A stretch of 64,000 nt of DNA from an uncultured Clostridium sp. (lineage in GTDB: Bacteria; Bacillota; Clostridia; Clostridiales; Clostridiaceae), in assembly GCA_903789665.1 (NCBI GenBank), contig CAIFEX010000001.1, forward strand, positions 82,748 to 146,747, given 5' to 3'. Of the stretch, positions 18,683-33,136 are shown piece after piece. The position numbers and the translations under genes are program-made. Each line of letters opens with the position of its first letter. The first letter of the stretch is position 1. The notes beneath the pieces are model-generated. The model saw only the letters and a list, made by a program, of their open reading frames with translations. It searched no databases and had not been told where the DNA came from.

Positions 18683-19822
18683 ATGGATTTTACATTAACA
18701 AGGGAACAACAATTTGTAAAACAGATGGTAGATGAATTTACCGAAAACGAAGTTAAGCCGATAGCTGCTGAAATAGATGAAACCGAGAGATTTCCTCAGG
18801 AAACAGTGGATAAAATGGCTAAATACGGTATGCTGGGAATCCCTTTTCCAGTTAAATATGGCGGAGCAGGTGGAGATACGCTGTCTTATATATTGGCTGT
18901 TGAAGAGGTTTCCAAAGCTTGTGCCACTACAGGAGTCATATTGTCAGGACATACTTCGCTTTGTGCTTCACTGCTTGAACAATTTGGTACAGAAGAACAA
19001 AAACAAAAATATTTGGTACCTCTGGCAAAGGGAGAAAAACTTGGCGCTTTCGGCTTGACAGAGCCCAATGCAGGTACTGATGCCTCGGGCCAGCAAAGCC
19101 AGGCTATCCTTGACGGAGATCATTATGTTTTAAACGGACAAAAAATATTCATTACAAACGGAGGAGTTGCAGATACCTTCATAGTATTTGCTATGACGGA
19201 TAGGAGCAAGGGCACCCATGGAATATCTGCATTTATACTTGAAAAGGGAACACCGGGTTTTTCCATAGGTAAAAGGGAAAACAAGATGGGCATAAGAGCT
19301 TCTTCCACTACCGAGTTGATATTTGAGGACTGCATAATTCCAAAAGAGAACCTGGTAGGAAAAGAGGGAAGAGGTTTCCCGATAGCAATGAAGACTCTTG
19401 ACGGTGGAAGAATCGGCATAGCCGCACAGGCTCTCGGCATCGCAGAAGGTGCTTTGGATGAAGCTATTGAATACATGAAAGAGAGAAAACAATTTGGAAG
19501 GCCGCTTTTTAAATTTCAGGGTTTGGGCTGGACAGTAGCAGATTTGGATACCGAGATAGAAGCTGCCAGATTTTTGGTCTATAAGGCGGCTGTAAATAAG
19601 GACAGGGGAGTTAATTACACCGTGGATGCAGCAAGGGCTAAACTGATAGCAGCCAACGTAGCCATGGAAGTTACTACTAAAGTGGTTCAGATATTTGGTG
19701 GATATGGATATACTAAGGACTATCCTGTAGAGAGAATGATGAGAGATGCTAAAATAACTGAAATATACGAGGGAACTTCAGAAGTTCAGAAGATGGTTAT
19801 TTCAGGAAAGTTATTTAGATAG
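18683..19822 (+). CDS. bcd: Butyryl-CoA dehydrogenase
   Basis: FAD-dependent short-chain acyl-CoA dehydrogenase reducing crotonyl-CoA to butyryl-CoA. With EtfAB, clostridial Bcd couples this to NADH oxidation and ferredoxin reduction (flavin-based bifurcation). The 379-residue length is typical. Family motifs are FGLTEPNAGTDA, the substrate-binding loop and the C-terminal YEGTSE with catalytic Glu363. It has a strong AGGGGG ribosome site and lies 49 bp after crt. Immediate linkage to etfB and etfA supports the bifurcating Bcd-Etf complex. Confidence 0.96.
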   Translation: MDFTLTREQQFVKQMVDEFTENEVKPIAAEIDETERFPQETVDKMAKYGMLGIPFPVKYGGAGGDTLSYILAVEEVSKACATTGVILSGHTSLCASLLEQFGTEEQKQKYLVPLAKGEKLGAFGLTEPNAGTDASGQQSQAILDGDHYVLNGQKIFITNGGVADTFIVFAMTDRSKGTHGISAFILEKGTPGFSIGKRENKMGIRASSTTELIFEDCIIPKENLVGKEGRGFPIAMKTLDGGRIGIAAQALGIAEGALDEAIEYMKERKQFGRPLFKFQGLGWTVADLDTEIEAARFLVYKAAVNKDRGVNYTVDAARAKLIAANVAMEVTTKVVQIFGGYGYTKDYPVERMMRDAKITEIYEGTSEVQKMVISGKLFR

Positions 19823-19836
19823 GAGGGGAACTTATA

Positions 19837-20619
19837 ATGAATATAGTTGTTTGTTTAAAACAGGTACCAGATACCAATGAAGTTAAGATAGATCCTAAAA
19901 AAGGAACATTGATAAGAGAAGGTGTTCCGTCAATAATAAATCCGGACGATAAAAATGCCCTCGAAGAGGCGCTGGTTATAAAAGAAAAAGAAGGGGGAAA
20001 AGTCACAGTAATAAGCATGGGACCGCCCCAGGCAGAAGTTGCACTGAGGGAAGCCCTGGCAATGGGTGCTGACGATGCAATACTTATAACAGACAGGGCT
20101 TTTGCAGGTGCGGATACCTGTGCCACAGGATATGCGCTGTCGGGTGCTCTGAAGAAGCTGGACTATGATATTATATTTGCCGGCAGGCAGGCTATAGATG
20201 GTGATACCGCCCAGGTTGGTCCTGAGATAGCTGAATTTCTTCACATACCTCAGGTGACTTATGTGGAAGAAGTTGAAGTTAAAGACAAAAATACGTTAAA
20301 AGTGAAAAAGGCCCTGGAGGACGGTTATGAGACTGTGACCGTGAAGACTCCGGTGCTTCTTACAGCTATAAAAGAGCTGAATAAACCTAGATATATGCAT
20401 ATGAAGAACATATTTAAGATATTCAAGCAGGATATAAAGGTATGGCATGCGGACGACATAGATGTAGATAAATCCCTTCTTGGACTTTCAGGTTCTCCAA
20501 CAAGAGTTAGAAGAACTGCTACGAAAGAGGCAAGAGGAAAAGGAGAAATAGTTAATAAGCCATATAAGGAAGCTGTAACATATGCACTTTCAAAATTAAA
20601 GGAAAAACACTTAATTTAA
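19837..20619 (+). CDS. etfB: Electron transfer flavoprotein, beta subunit
   Basis: The 260-residue EtfB forms the cytoplasmic EtfAB heterodimer working with Bcd. It starts with the typical NIVVCLKQVPDTNEV and contains the central DGDTAQVGPEIAE segment of the nucleotide-binding Rossmann-like fold. In bifurcating systems EtfB carries the FAD that splits NADH electrons. The gene lies 14 bp after bcd with an AGGAGGGG site, and 16 bp before etfA, so the stoichiometric set is co-translated. Sequence alone suggests but does not prove the bifurcating type. Confidence 0.96.
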   Translation: MNIVVCLKQVPDTNEVKIDPKKGTLIREGVPSIINPDDKNALEEALVIKEKEGGKVTVISMGPPQAEVALREALAMGADDAILITDRAFAGADTCATGYALSGALKKLDYDIIFAGRQAIDGDTAQVGPEIAEFLHIPQVTYVEEVEVKDKNTLKVKKALEDGYETVTVKTPVLLTAIKELNKPRYMHMKNIFKIFKQDIKVWHADDIDVDKSLLGLSGSPTRVRRTATKEARGKGEIVNKPYKEAVTYALSKLKEKHLI

Positions 20620-20635
20620 TTAGGGGGGATTTATA

Positions 20636-21637
20636 ATGAACATAGCAGATTACAAAGGTGTATGGGTATTTGCAGAACAGAGAGACGGAGAGCTGCAGAA
20701 AGTTGCACTGGAATTGCTTGGAAAAGGCAGGGATCTGGCAGGCAAATTAGGGGTTGAATTAACTGCTGTATTGCTTGGAAGTGATATGGACAATGCAGCT
20801 AAAGAGCTGGTTGCTTATGGAGCTGACAAGGTGATCTATGCGGACAGCCCGCTTTTGAGGCATTATACCACAGATGCTTATGCCAAAGTCATCTGTGAAT
20901 TGATAAATGATAGAAAACCAGAGGTATTTCTCATAGGTGCAACATATATAGGAAGAGATCTGGGACCGAGGATAGCGGCCAGACTCAGAACAGGACTTAC
21001 GGCAGATTGTACGGGACTTGATGTTGACATGGAGTCAAAAAATTTGCTTATGACGAGGCCGGCATTTGGTGGAAATCTTATGGCAACTATAGAGTGTGCC
21101 GATCACAGGCCCCAGATGTCAACTGTGAGGCCGGGAGTTTTTGAAAAACTTGGAAAAGATGACAGCAGGACTGCAGACATAGATAAATTCAAGGCAGATG
21201 TAAGCTCTTCTGATGTTAAGATTAAGATAGACCAGGTGATAAAAGTTGCAAAAAATGTAATGGATATAGGGGAAGCAGATGTCATAGTGTCTGGAGGAAG
21301 AGGACTTGGCAGCCAGGAAGGTTTCAAAGTCCTGAAAGAACTGGCGGATCTCCTGGGAGGAACTATAGCAGGTTCCCGTGCAACTGTTGATAATGGATGG
21401 ATAGACAAGGCATATCAAGTAGGACAGACGGGGAAGACCGTAAGGCCTAAAATGTATATAGCTTGTGGAATATCCGGAGCTATACAGCATCTGGCAGGAA
21501 TGCAGGATAGTGATTTTATTGTAGCTATAAATAAGGATGAAAGCGCTGCAATAATGAAAGTAGCAGATCTTGCTTTAGTTGGGGATTACAGAAAGATTGT
21601 ACCTGAAATGGTATCCCAGATTAAAGCTATGAAATAG
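20636..21637 (+). CDS. etfA: Electron transfer flavoprotein, alpha subunit
   Basis: The 333-residue EtfA subunit. The N-terminal half matches the Etf alpha/beta fold. The C-terminal FAD-binding domain shows VSGGRGLGS, the phosphate-binding GSRATVDNGW, the TGKTV segment and ACGISGAIQHLAGM. Its FAD passes electrons to Bcd. No extra N-terminal ferredoxin domain is present, unlike some larger Etf alpha chains. The ribosome site is TAGGGGGG. It is followed 28 bp later by hbd. Confidence 0.96.
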   Translation: MNIADYKGVWVFAEQRDGELQKVALELLGKGRDLAGKLGVELTAVLLGSDMDNAAKELVAYGADKVIYADSPLLRHYTTDAYAKVICELINDRKPEVFLIGATYIGRDLGPRIAARLRTGLTADCTGLDVDMESKNLLMTRPAFGGNLMATIECADHRPQMSTVRPGVFEKLGKDDSRTADIDKFKADVSSSDVKIKIDQVIKVAKNVMDIGEADVIVSGGRGLGSQEGFKVLKELADLLGGTIAGSRATVDNGWIDKAYQVGQTGKTVRPKMYIACGISGAIQHLAGMQDSDFIVAINKDESAAIMKVADLALVGDYRKIVPEMVSQIKAMK

Positions 21638-21665
21638 ATCAGGTAAATTTAGGGGAGGGATATAG

Positions 21666-22514
21666 ATGAAAAAAGTATGTGTTCTTGGTGCAGGGACAAT
21701 GGGTTCCGGCATAACTCAGGCTTTTGCATCAAAAGGTGTGGAAGTTATAGTAAGAGATATAAAAGATGAATTTGTTGAAAGAGGAATTTCAGGAATAAAA
21801 AAGACCCTGGGAAAAAGAGTGGCCAAGGGAAAGATGACACAGGCAGATGCTGACGGCATACTTTCTAGAATAAAAGGAACAGTTGACCTTAAACTGGCAG
21901 CTGATTGCGATCTAGTAGTAGAAGCGGCAGTAGAGAACATGGAAATAAAGAAGCAGATTTTTTCTGAACTGGATAAAATATGTAAGCCTAGTACCATTTT
22001 GGCTTCCAATACTTCTTCATTATCTATAACTGAAATAGCATCCGCTACAAACAGGCCTGACAAGGTTATAGGTATGCACTTCTTTAACCCTGCACCTGTT
22101 ATGAAATTGATTGAAATAACAAAGGGAATGGCTACGTCACAGGATACTTTTGATGAGGTTAAAAAAGTTGCCATAAGCATAGGCAAAGACCCTGTAGAGG
22201 TAGCTGAAGCTCCGGGCTTTATTGTAAATAGGATATTAATACCTATGATAAATGAAGGCGTAGGTATACTGGCTGAAAGTGTAGCTTCGAAGGAAGACAT
22301 AGATAAGGCCATGAAGTTAGGTGCAAATCATCCGATGGGACCTTTGGAATTGGGAGATCTTATAGGACTTGATGTATGTCTTGCCGTAATGGATGTACTT
22401 TATACAGAGACTGGTGATTCCAAATACAGGGCTCATCCGCTGCTCAGGAAATATGTAAGAGCCGGGTGGCTTGGAAGAAAGACCGGAAAAGGATTCTATG
22501 ACTATAAAAAATAA
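21666..22514 (+). CDS. hbd: 3-Hydroxybutyryl-CoA dehydrogenase
   Basis: Reduces acetoacetyl-CoA to (S)-3-hydroxybutyryl-CoA with NAD(P)H. The 282-residue protein has the N-terminal dinucleotide motif GAGTMGSG (residues 8-15) and the catalytic pair His138 (GMHFFNP) and Glu150, spaced 12 apart as in other 3-hydroxyacyl-CoA dehydrogenases. The helical C-terminal dimerisation domain ends in [11 protein letters not shown]. Last gene of the butyryl-CoA operon, closed by a strong terminator. A thiolase gene, often next to this set, is absent from the window. Confidence 0.97.
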   Translation: MKKVCVLGAGTMGSGITQAFASKGVEVIVRDIKDEFVERGISGIKKTLGKRVAKGKMTQADADGILSRIKGTVDLKLAADCDLVVEAAVENMEIKKQIFSELDKICKPSTILASNTSSLSITEIASATNRPDKVIGMHFFNPAPVMKLIEITKGMATSQDTFDEVKKVAISIGKDPVEVAEAPGFIVNRILIPMINEGVGILAESVASKEDIDKAMKLGANHPMGPLELGDLIGLDVCLAVMDVLYTETGDSKYRAHPLLRKYVRAGWLGRKTGKGFYDYKK

Positions 22515-22541
22515 TTGTTCGAATTAAATCAAAATTTTAAA

Positions 22542-22594
22542 GGATCATTAAACCATTTTATAACAAATTGTAAATATGGTTTGATGATCCTTTT
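22542..22594 (+). terminator. Terminator of the crt-hbd operon
   Basis: GGATCATTAAACCAT pairs with ATGGTTTGATGATCC over 15 bp (one G-U), followed by TTTT. It lies 28 bp after the hbd stop. Confidence 0.8.
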
Positions 22595-22629
22595 GCTAAT
22601 TAATAAATTATGCACTTTTTGTAATTATG

Positions 22630-22638
22630 TGATATAAT
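22630..22638 (+). promoter_or_regulatory. Extended -10 promoter of nfn
   Basis: TGATATAAT is an extended -10 element (TGnTATAAT) without a good -35. It predicts a leader of about 145 nt before nfn. In that leader TGCATA(G)GG at 22697-22705 can pair with CC(A)TATGCA at 22743-22751. Confidence 0.5.
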
Positions 22639-22768
22639 TATAAAGGATTACTATGGGTCAAGTATAAATAGAGGGGAGTTGAAATCGTCAAAATTATGCA
22701 TAGGGTAATTTTTATCCGAATTTACACCCTTGGAGTGAATGACCATATGCACTATGAAAAGGGAATAA

Positions 22769-25066
<2,298 letters not shown>

Positions 25067-25071
25067 TAGGG

Positions 25072-25108
25072 AAAAGACTGTACTGGAGTTGTTCTGGTAC
25101 AGCCTTTT
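25072..25108 (+). terminator. Terminator of nfn
   Basis: AAAAG-CTGTAC pairs with GTACAG-CTTTT around a single A/C mismatch; the stem ends directly in TTTT. Confidence 0.65.
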
Positions 25109-25134
25109 AAATTATGAAAATAAGGAGTACATAT

Positions 25135-26043
25135 ATGGATTTTAACTATATAGAAAGTTTTGAAGGTGGAATTGTAATAAAAAATGTGCGGAATTTTGAG
25201 CTGCCCCATATATTTGATTGCGGACAATGTTTCAGATGGGATAGGAAGGAAAATGGCAATTATATAGGTGTGGCTTTCAGGAGAGTTATTGAGGTGGAAA
25301 AAAGAGATAATGATGTATTGCTGTACAATACATCTCCCCAGGATTTTAAAGAGATATGGGCAGATTATTTTGATCTGTACAGGGACTATGATGAAATAAA
25401 AAAGATTCTCAAGAAAGACCCGATTTTAAAAAAGGCAGTGGAATTTGGAAGTGGAATAAGGCTCTTGAAACAGGATCCTTTTGAACTCATTGTTTCTTTT
25501 ATAATATCTGCAAACAACAGAATACCTATGATAAAAAGGGCGTTGAAAAAGATCAGCCAGAGATGGGGTGAACCTATAAAATACAGAGGAGAAACCTATT
25601 ATGCTTTTCCAAAGATAGAAAAATTGAAGGATGCCACTATGGAAGAACTTGCATCCTGCGGTACCGGATTTAGGAACAAATATATAATGGATACTGTAAG
25701 GAAAATTTATTACAGGGGAATTGAGAATCGACAAAATTATGACAAATCCTATGATATAAACTGGATTAAAATGCAGAAAGATGAAATATGTCATAAAGGA
25801 CTGCAGAAGTTTATGGGTATAGGACCAAAAGTAGCTGACTGCATCATGCTTTTTTCCATGCAGAAGTATTCTGCATTTCCTGTAGATGTCTGGGTTAAAA
25901 GGGCTATGGAGCACTTTTATCTGGCACCGGATGTATCCTTGAAAAAAATAAGAGATTTTGGGATAAATAAGTTTGGCCAGCTGTCAGGGTTTGCACAGCA
26001 GTACCTCTTCTACTACGCAAGAGAAAACAATGTGAAGATATAG
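25135..26043 (+). CDS. 8-oxoguanine DNA glycosylase (OGG1-like)
   Basis: Bifunctional base-excision repair enzyme removing 8-oxoguanine. The 302-residue protein has an N-terminal OGG domain (DCGQCFRW) and a C-terminal HhH-GPD domain. The catalytic lysine is Lys232 in GIGPKVADC and the aspartate is Asp251 in PVDVW; their 19-residue spacing equals Lys249/Asp268 of human OGG1. The start at 25135 is chosen because AAGGAG (25122-25127) stands seven bases upstream; an in-frame ATG at 25114 lies before this site. Clostridial OGG is a recognised bacterial branch. It is followed 21 bp later by a small membrane protein gene. Confidence 0.9.
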   Translation: MDFNYIESFEGGIVIKNVRNFELPHIFDCGQCFRWDRKENGNYIGVAFRRVIEVEKRDNDVLLYNTSPQDFKEIWADYFDLYRDYDEIKKILKKDPILKKAVEFGSGIRLLKQDPFELIVSFIISANNRIPMIKRALKKISQRWGEPIKYRGETYYAFPKIEKLKDATMEELASCGTGFRNKYIMDTVRKIYYRGIENRQNYDKSYDINWIKMQKDEICHKGLQKFMGIGPKVADCIMLFSMQKYSAFPVDVWVKRAMEHFYLAPDVSLKKIRDFGINKFGQLSGFAQQYLFYYARENNVKI

Positions 26044-26064
26044 AAAGTTAGGGGAGAAGAAAAA

Positions 26065-26325
26065 TTGAAGAATATATTAAAGTACATACCTGGATTTAGG
26101 ACAGGGGAAAAATCTAAAATGTTAATTGCTGCAGCTTATTATGTAACTTGTTCTATAGCACTTATACCCAATTGGGGGCTGTTTTTACTTTTCTTTGCGG
26201 CACCTTTTGTACTTTTTAACGGCATGAGCGCATTTAAAGATAAATCCAAAATGTATGCTGCAGTTTGTATAATAGCTTTTATGGTCATGTGTCTGGGCAG
26301 ATTTATTGTGTCATTGGGAAAGTAG
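26065..26325 (+). CDS. Small membrane protein, unknown function
   Basis: An 86-residue protein starting at TTG with GGGGAGAAG a few bases upstream. Three hydrophobic stretches are seen (about residues 19-34, 37-50 and 62-80), so it probably spans the membrane two or three times. It is 21 bp downstream of the OGG gene and likely shares its transcript. I do not recognise the family. A short heptamer repeat (ATTGTCA-like, 26347-26367) follows it. Confidence 0.65.
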   Translation: MKNILKYIPGFRTGEKSKMLIAAAYYVTCSIALIPNWGLFLLFFAAPFVLFNGMSAFKDKSKMYAAVCIIAFMVMCLGRFIVSLGK

Positions 26326-26488
26326 TGAAAATGTTGTCCATCATTCATTGTCAATTGTCCATTGTCAACTGTAGAATCCCTGTACCACTTTCACGATCAA
26401 ATTGATACTGATTAGATTAAAAATTGATTGGTTGTAGATTACTGTTAAATAAGGAATCAAAAAATATTTTCTGATTTTATAAAAGTTG

Positions 26489-26517
26489 TTACAATTAAAA
26501 TTATAATCTGTTATAAT
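26489..26517 (+). promoter_or_regulatory. Promoter of the hydrogenase gene
   Basis: TTACAA (26489-26494) and TATAAT (26512-26517) are separated by 17 bp, about 48 bp before the chosen start. Confidence 0.5.
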
Positions 26518-26564
26518 TTAAACAAGGGAAGATATATTATTAGATGTCATGGGGGATGGATAAA

Positions 26565-28055
26565 ATGGTGAATTTTGAGACTCCATTAAAAAGATTGAAA
26601 TTTTTGGTTCTAAGGGAAGTTGCTTCTCTGGTCATGAAGAATAAATTGAACAAGGAAGAGCTGATAAAAATACCCTATAAGATAATTAAGGGTAAGGACA
26701 AGGCAGAATATAGGTGCTGTGTGTACAAAGAAAGAGCGGTTTTATATGAAAGAGCTTTACTGGCATCTGGGTTCATACCTACTGATAATATAACTTTGGA
26801 TTTAAAAAAAATTGATGACAGGGATCATATGATGTATGTTCTTTCGGCTGCCTGCGATAGATGTCCTATATACAAATACAGTGTAACGGAAGCCTGCAGA
26901 GGATGCATACAACATAAATGTATGGAAGTGTGTCCTGCTAATGCCATAACTAGAGTTAACGGGAGATCACACATAGATCATGATGTCTGTAAGGAATGTG
27001 GTATGTGTAAAAAAGTATGTCCCTATAATGCCATAGCGGAAGTGATGAGACCTTGTAAAAAGTCTTGTCCTACTGGGGCTCTGGAGATAAATCCGGATAG
27101 TAAAAAAGCACAGATAGACAAGGAGAAATGCATCAACTGCGGTGCCTGCATGGCTGCATGTCCATTTGGAGCTGTAGCTGATAGAAGTTATATTGCAGAA
27201 GTTACAGGTGCCTTATGTGAAAAAAAAGACATATATGCTGTGGCAGCTCCTGCTATAACTGGGCAATTTGGACCGAAAGTCACAGTTGGGCAGCTTAAGA
27301 GTGCATTTAAAAAAATTGGCTTTAAGAATATGGTTGAAGTTGCCTGTGGCGCAGATGCAGTTACTGTAAATGAATCCGATGAATTTGTAAATAGAATGAA
27401 TTCCGGGGACAAATACATGACAAGTTCCTGCTGCCCGGGATTTGTAAGTTATATTGAAACTAAATTTCCAAGTGAGGTTTCTAAAATATCCAGTACCGTT
27501 TCACCTATGGTTGCTGTTGCCAGGATGATAAAAGAAGAGGATAAAAATGCAGTGGTAGTTTTTGTAGGACCCTGTACCGCTAAAAAAAGTGAAATTAACA
27601 GGGATTCTGTAAGAGGTGCAGTGGATTATGTACTGACATTTGAGGAAATATTTGCACTTATGGGTGCATTTGGCGTGAAACCTGAAAGTTGTGATGACAT
27701 ACCTGTGGATGATGCCTCTCTTTACGGAAGGGGCTTTGCCCAGCAGGGAGGCCTTACAGCTGCTGTAGAAAATTGCATAGGTGATAAAAAGGACAAAATT
27801 GATTTTAAACCTGTGAAGGCAAGTGGAAGAGACGAAATAAAAAAGGCCATGGTTATTGCCAGATCTAAAAGACTCCATGGAAATTTTATAGAGGGAATGA
27901 TGTGTCAGGGAGGCTGTATTGGAGGCCCCGGTACAATGGTCAGCTTGATGAAATCCAGACCCCAATTGATTAAATTCAGCAGAAAGTCCAGTAAAAAATC
28001 CGTACTTTCCAATGAAAATCTGGAAAAATTTAAAAAAGTAAATTTGAGCAGATAA
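26565..28055 (+). CDS. [FeFe] hydrogenase, monomeric, divergent (group B-like)
   Basis: Predicted ferredoxin-linked H2-evolving or -sensing enzyme, 496 residues. The N-terminal half carries many cysteines in ferredoxin-type runs (CRGCIQHKCMEVCP, CKECGMCKKVCP, CINCGACMAACP), so several [4Fe-4S] clusters. The catalytic domain has the three H-cluster motifs in altered form: SSCCPGF (canonical TSCCPGW), GPCTAKKSE (canonical MPCTxKxxE) and EGMMCQGGCIGG (canonical ExMACxxGCxxGG). All four cluster-binding cysteines are kept. This pattern suggests the group B1/B3 hydrogenases rather than the classical HydA. The start at 26565 follows GGGGGAT by eight bases; an in-frame ATG at 26544 lacks a ribosome site. 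No maturation genes are nearby. Confidence 0.88.
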   Translation: MVNFETPLKRLKFLVLREVASLVMKNKLNKEELIKIPYKIIKGKDKAEYRCCVYKERAVLYERALLASGFIPTDNITLDLKKIDDRDHMMYVLSAACDRCPIYKYSVTEACRGCIQHKCMEVCPANAITRVNGRSHIDHDVCKECGMCKKVCPYNAIAEVMRPCKKSCPTGALEINPDSKKAQIDKEKCINCGACMAACPFGAVADRSYIAEVTGALCEKKDIYAVAAPAITGQFGPKVTVGQLKSAFKKIGFKNMVEVACGADAVTVNESDEFVNRMNSGDKYMTSSCCPGFVSYIETKFPSEVSKISSTVSPMVAVARMIKEEDKNAVVVFVGPCTAKKSEINRDSVRGAVDYVLTFEEIFALMGAFGVKPESCDDIPVDDASLYGRGFAQQGGLTAAVENCIGDKKDKIDFKPVKASGRDEIKKAMVIARSKRLHGNFIEGMMCQGGCIGGPGTMVSLMKSRPQLIKFSRKSSKKSVLSNENLEKFKKVNLSR

Positions 28056-28065
28056 TTATGAAACA

Positions 28066-28099
28066 CCCCGATAATTTGTCATGGATTGTCGGGGCTCTT
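28066..28099 (+). terminator. Terminator of the hydrogenase gene
   Basis: CCCCGATAAT pairs with ATTGTCGGGG (one G-U) over a 9-base loop, followed by CTCTTTGCATTTT. Confidence 0.7.
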
Positions 28100-28254
28100 T
28101 GCATTTTAAAATTTAATCGAAAATTAATGTATCTGCAGCTATTATTATGATAAAATCTTTATAAGCGGATATGTTTGTTCCAAAATAAAAGTATATGGCA
28201 AAATTAAGTGGATATAATTAATATTAAAGTTAAGTATATTTTAAGGTGATTTCA

Positions 28255-28971
28255 TTGAAAGAAAAAATTAAAAAAAAATTAATAGAATATAAACCTTATA
28301 TAGCCTTAAGTGTAATAGGACTTGTACTGCTCGTTGCAGCCTATGAATATTATCACAGATATATTTATATATTTAGAGATCCTGACAAAATAAGATATAT
28401 AATAACCTCTTACGGGAAATACGGTGTCTCGGTATTTTTGCTCATTCAGATTTTACAGGTAATAGCTTTTTTTATACCAGGGGAGATCGTTCAGATGTCA
28501 GGTGGATATATATATGGCACTGTGTTTGGAAGCATACTGTCCATTATAGGTATAACCGTTGGGAGTATAATTTGTTATGGAATATCGCAAATTTACGGCA
28601 AGCCTTTGGTAAATAAAATGATATCCAAGAGGCATTTGAAATTTTTCGATAAAATATTGCGTTTGGGAAGCATAAATTCTGTAGTGTTTTTGTTGTATTT
28701 GATTCCGGGCATACCGAAGGATGTGCTGGCCTATATATGTGGGATATCGGATATAAACCTTAAAAATTTCATAATGTATTCTACATTGGGGAGACTGCCT
28801 GGAATAGTTATTTCCACATATTTTGGATCAAAAATATATTCGGGGAACAAGATAGAACTTATAGTCATAGCGCTTCTCATGATTTCTTTGTTTGTTGTAG
28901 GTGTACTCAAAGGGGAGAAGATAATATCCAAAATGGTAAGAGGCGGTTCTCAATCTGGAAGTAATAAGTAA
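28255..28971 (+). CDS. TVP38/TMEM64 (DedA-like) membrane protein
   Basis: Polytopic membrane protein of the SNARE-associated/VTT family, 238 residues. Relatives are thought to be lipid scramblases or membrane-homeostasis factors. After a lysine-rich N-terminus come about six hydrophobic segments, with the family signature IPGEIVQMSGGYIYG and a second re-entrant-like motif LIPGIPKDVLAY. I choose the TTG at 28255, six bases after AAGGTG; an in-frame GTG at 28246 overlaps that site. It stands alone, with a terminator overlapping its stop codon. Confidence 0.85.
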   Translation: MKEKIKKKLIEYKPYIALSVIGLVLLVAAYEYYHRYIYIFRDPDKIRYIITSYGKYGVSVFLLIQILQVIAFFIPGEIVQMSGGYIYGTVFGSILSIIGITVGSIICYGISQIYGKPLVNKMISKRHLKFFDKILRLGSINSVVFLLYLIPGIPKDVLAYICGISDINLKNFIMYSTLGRLPGIVISTYFGSKIYSGNKIELIVIALLMISLFVVGVLKGEKIISKMVRGGSQSGSNK

Positions 28972-28999
28972 GTTTAAAATATTATTTATTACTTTTTTT
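28959..28999 (+). terminator. Terminator overlapping the TVP38 stop codon
   Basis: AAGTAATAA and TTATTACTT form the stem, followed by TTTTTG. The TAA stop of the gene lies just past the first arm. Confidence 0.6.
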
Positions 29000-29119
29000 G
29001 TATATAGATATATGTATTTGGAAAACAATAGTAGTGTATCTTTTGCACGTTACTTTTTATAATAGGATATTAGTGAAATCGATAGAAATAAGCTGAAATA
29101 TCTATTTAATTAAAGGATA

Positions 29120-29149
29120 TTGAACATTTTTTGGGAAATTTAGTATAAT
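29120..29149 (+). promoter_or_regulatory. Promoter of groESL
   Basis: TTGAAC (29120-29125) and TATAAT (29144-29149) are 18 bp apart, a sigma-A promoter. It is followed 57 bp downstream by the CIRCE element. Confidence 0.7.
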
Positions 29150-29205
29150 ATATACTGAATTTAAATTTGATAATATAAATAGTATTCATTATTATAATAA
29201 TTGTA

Positions 29206-29232
29206 TTAGCACTCATAATTAATGAGTGCTAA
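29206..29232 (+). promoter_or_regulatory. CIRCE operator (HrcA binding site)
   Basis: A perfect inverted repeat TTAGCACTC-N9-GAGTGCTAA, the HrcA operator of Gram-positive heat-shock operons. It is in the groESL leader, 59 bp before the groES start. The hrcA gene is not in the window. Confidence 0.97.
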
Positions 29233-29291
29233 CAAGAAAAAGTTAAAAATTAAATTTAAATAAATCTAAAGTATTTTAAGGAGGGGTTTAG

Positions 29292-29576
<285 letters not shown>

Positions 29577-29629
29577 AAATATTAAATTCAAGAACAAAAA
29601 AGTTTTTATTATAAAAATGTATGTTGTAG

Positions 29630-31285
<1,656 letters not shown>

Positions 31286-31307
31286 TTTCCAGGCTGTTGA
31301 ATTTTAG

Positions 31308-31340
31308 TAACCCCTATCATTGGATACGGGGTTATTTTTT
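31308..31340 (+). terminator. Terminator of groESL
   Basis: TAACCCC-TATC pairs with GATA-GGGGTTA (one bulged C), then TTTTTT. It lies 22 bp past the groEL stop. Confidence 0.85.
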
Positions 31341-31465
31341 ATATGCTGTTTTTGACTTGACATCAAATTTATATTGACAAAAACGAAAAAATTGAATAAA
31401 ATAGTGTAAATAGTTAATAAGACAGATAGAAATATATCTAAATTTGTAACAAGAATAAATTTTTA

Positions 31466-31594
31466 TCCATTTCATATATTTCCTCAATATGGCAGGAAGT
31501 ATCTACCGGAAGCCGTAAATTTCCGACTATGAATGGAGTTGTTATAATAAAGCCATATTATATTCATTGCAGGTGAATTTAGTAGGGCTTTTTT
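31466..31594 (+). ncRNA. Guanine-class purine riboswitch controlling guaB
   Basis: The aptamer spans 31466-31537. P1 is formed by TCCATTTCATA and TATGAATGGA. The L2 loop core ATATGG, the junction TATCTACC, the P3 arms CGGAAG/TTTCCG with L3 CCGTAAA, and the junction GACTAT all match the purine fold. The discriminating base at 31527 is C, which pairs with guanine-type ligands (adenine switches have U). The expression platform follows: AAAGCC (31549-31554) pairs with GGCTTT (31586-31591) in a terminator ending in a T-run. ATTCAT (31562-31567) can instead pair with ATGAAT of the P1 3' strand as antiterminator. Guanine should therefore turn guaB-guaA off. Confidence 0.93.
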
Positions 31595-31642
31595 GTTAAA
31601 GCATTTTAACAATAATATTATTTATTTTAGGAGTGATTTTAA

Positions 31643-33100
<1,458 letters not shown>

Positions 33101-33136
33101 CCTGCTGAATTTATATATACATTATATGTTTTCAAA

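Noticed and set aside
21716..22312. 198-codon open frame antisense to hbd
   Set aside because: Lies wholly opposite a conserved dehydrogenase gene; low-complexity translation and no ribosome site.
22678..22710. Possible 9-codon leader peptide before nfn
   Set aside because: Its TTG would be only two bases from the ribosome site and the codons show no regulatory pattern.
26347..26367. Three tandem ATTGTC(A/C) heptamers as a possible CRISPR-like or regulatory repeat
   Set aside because: Too short and too few; no spacers or associated genes. Simple repeat only.
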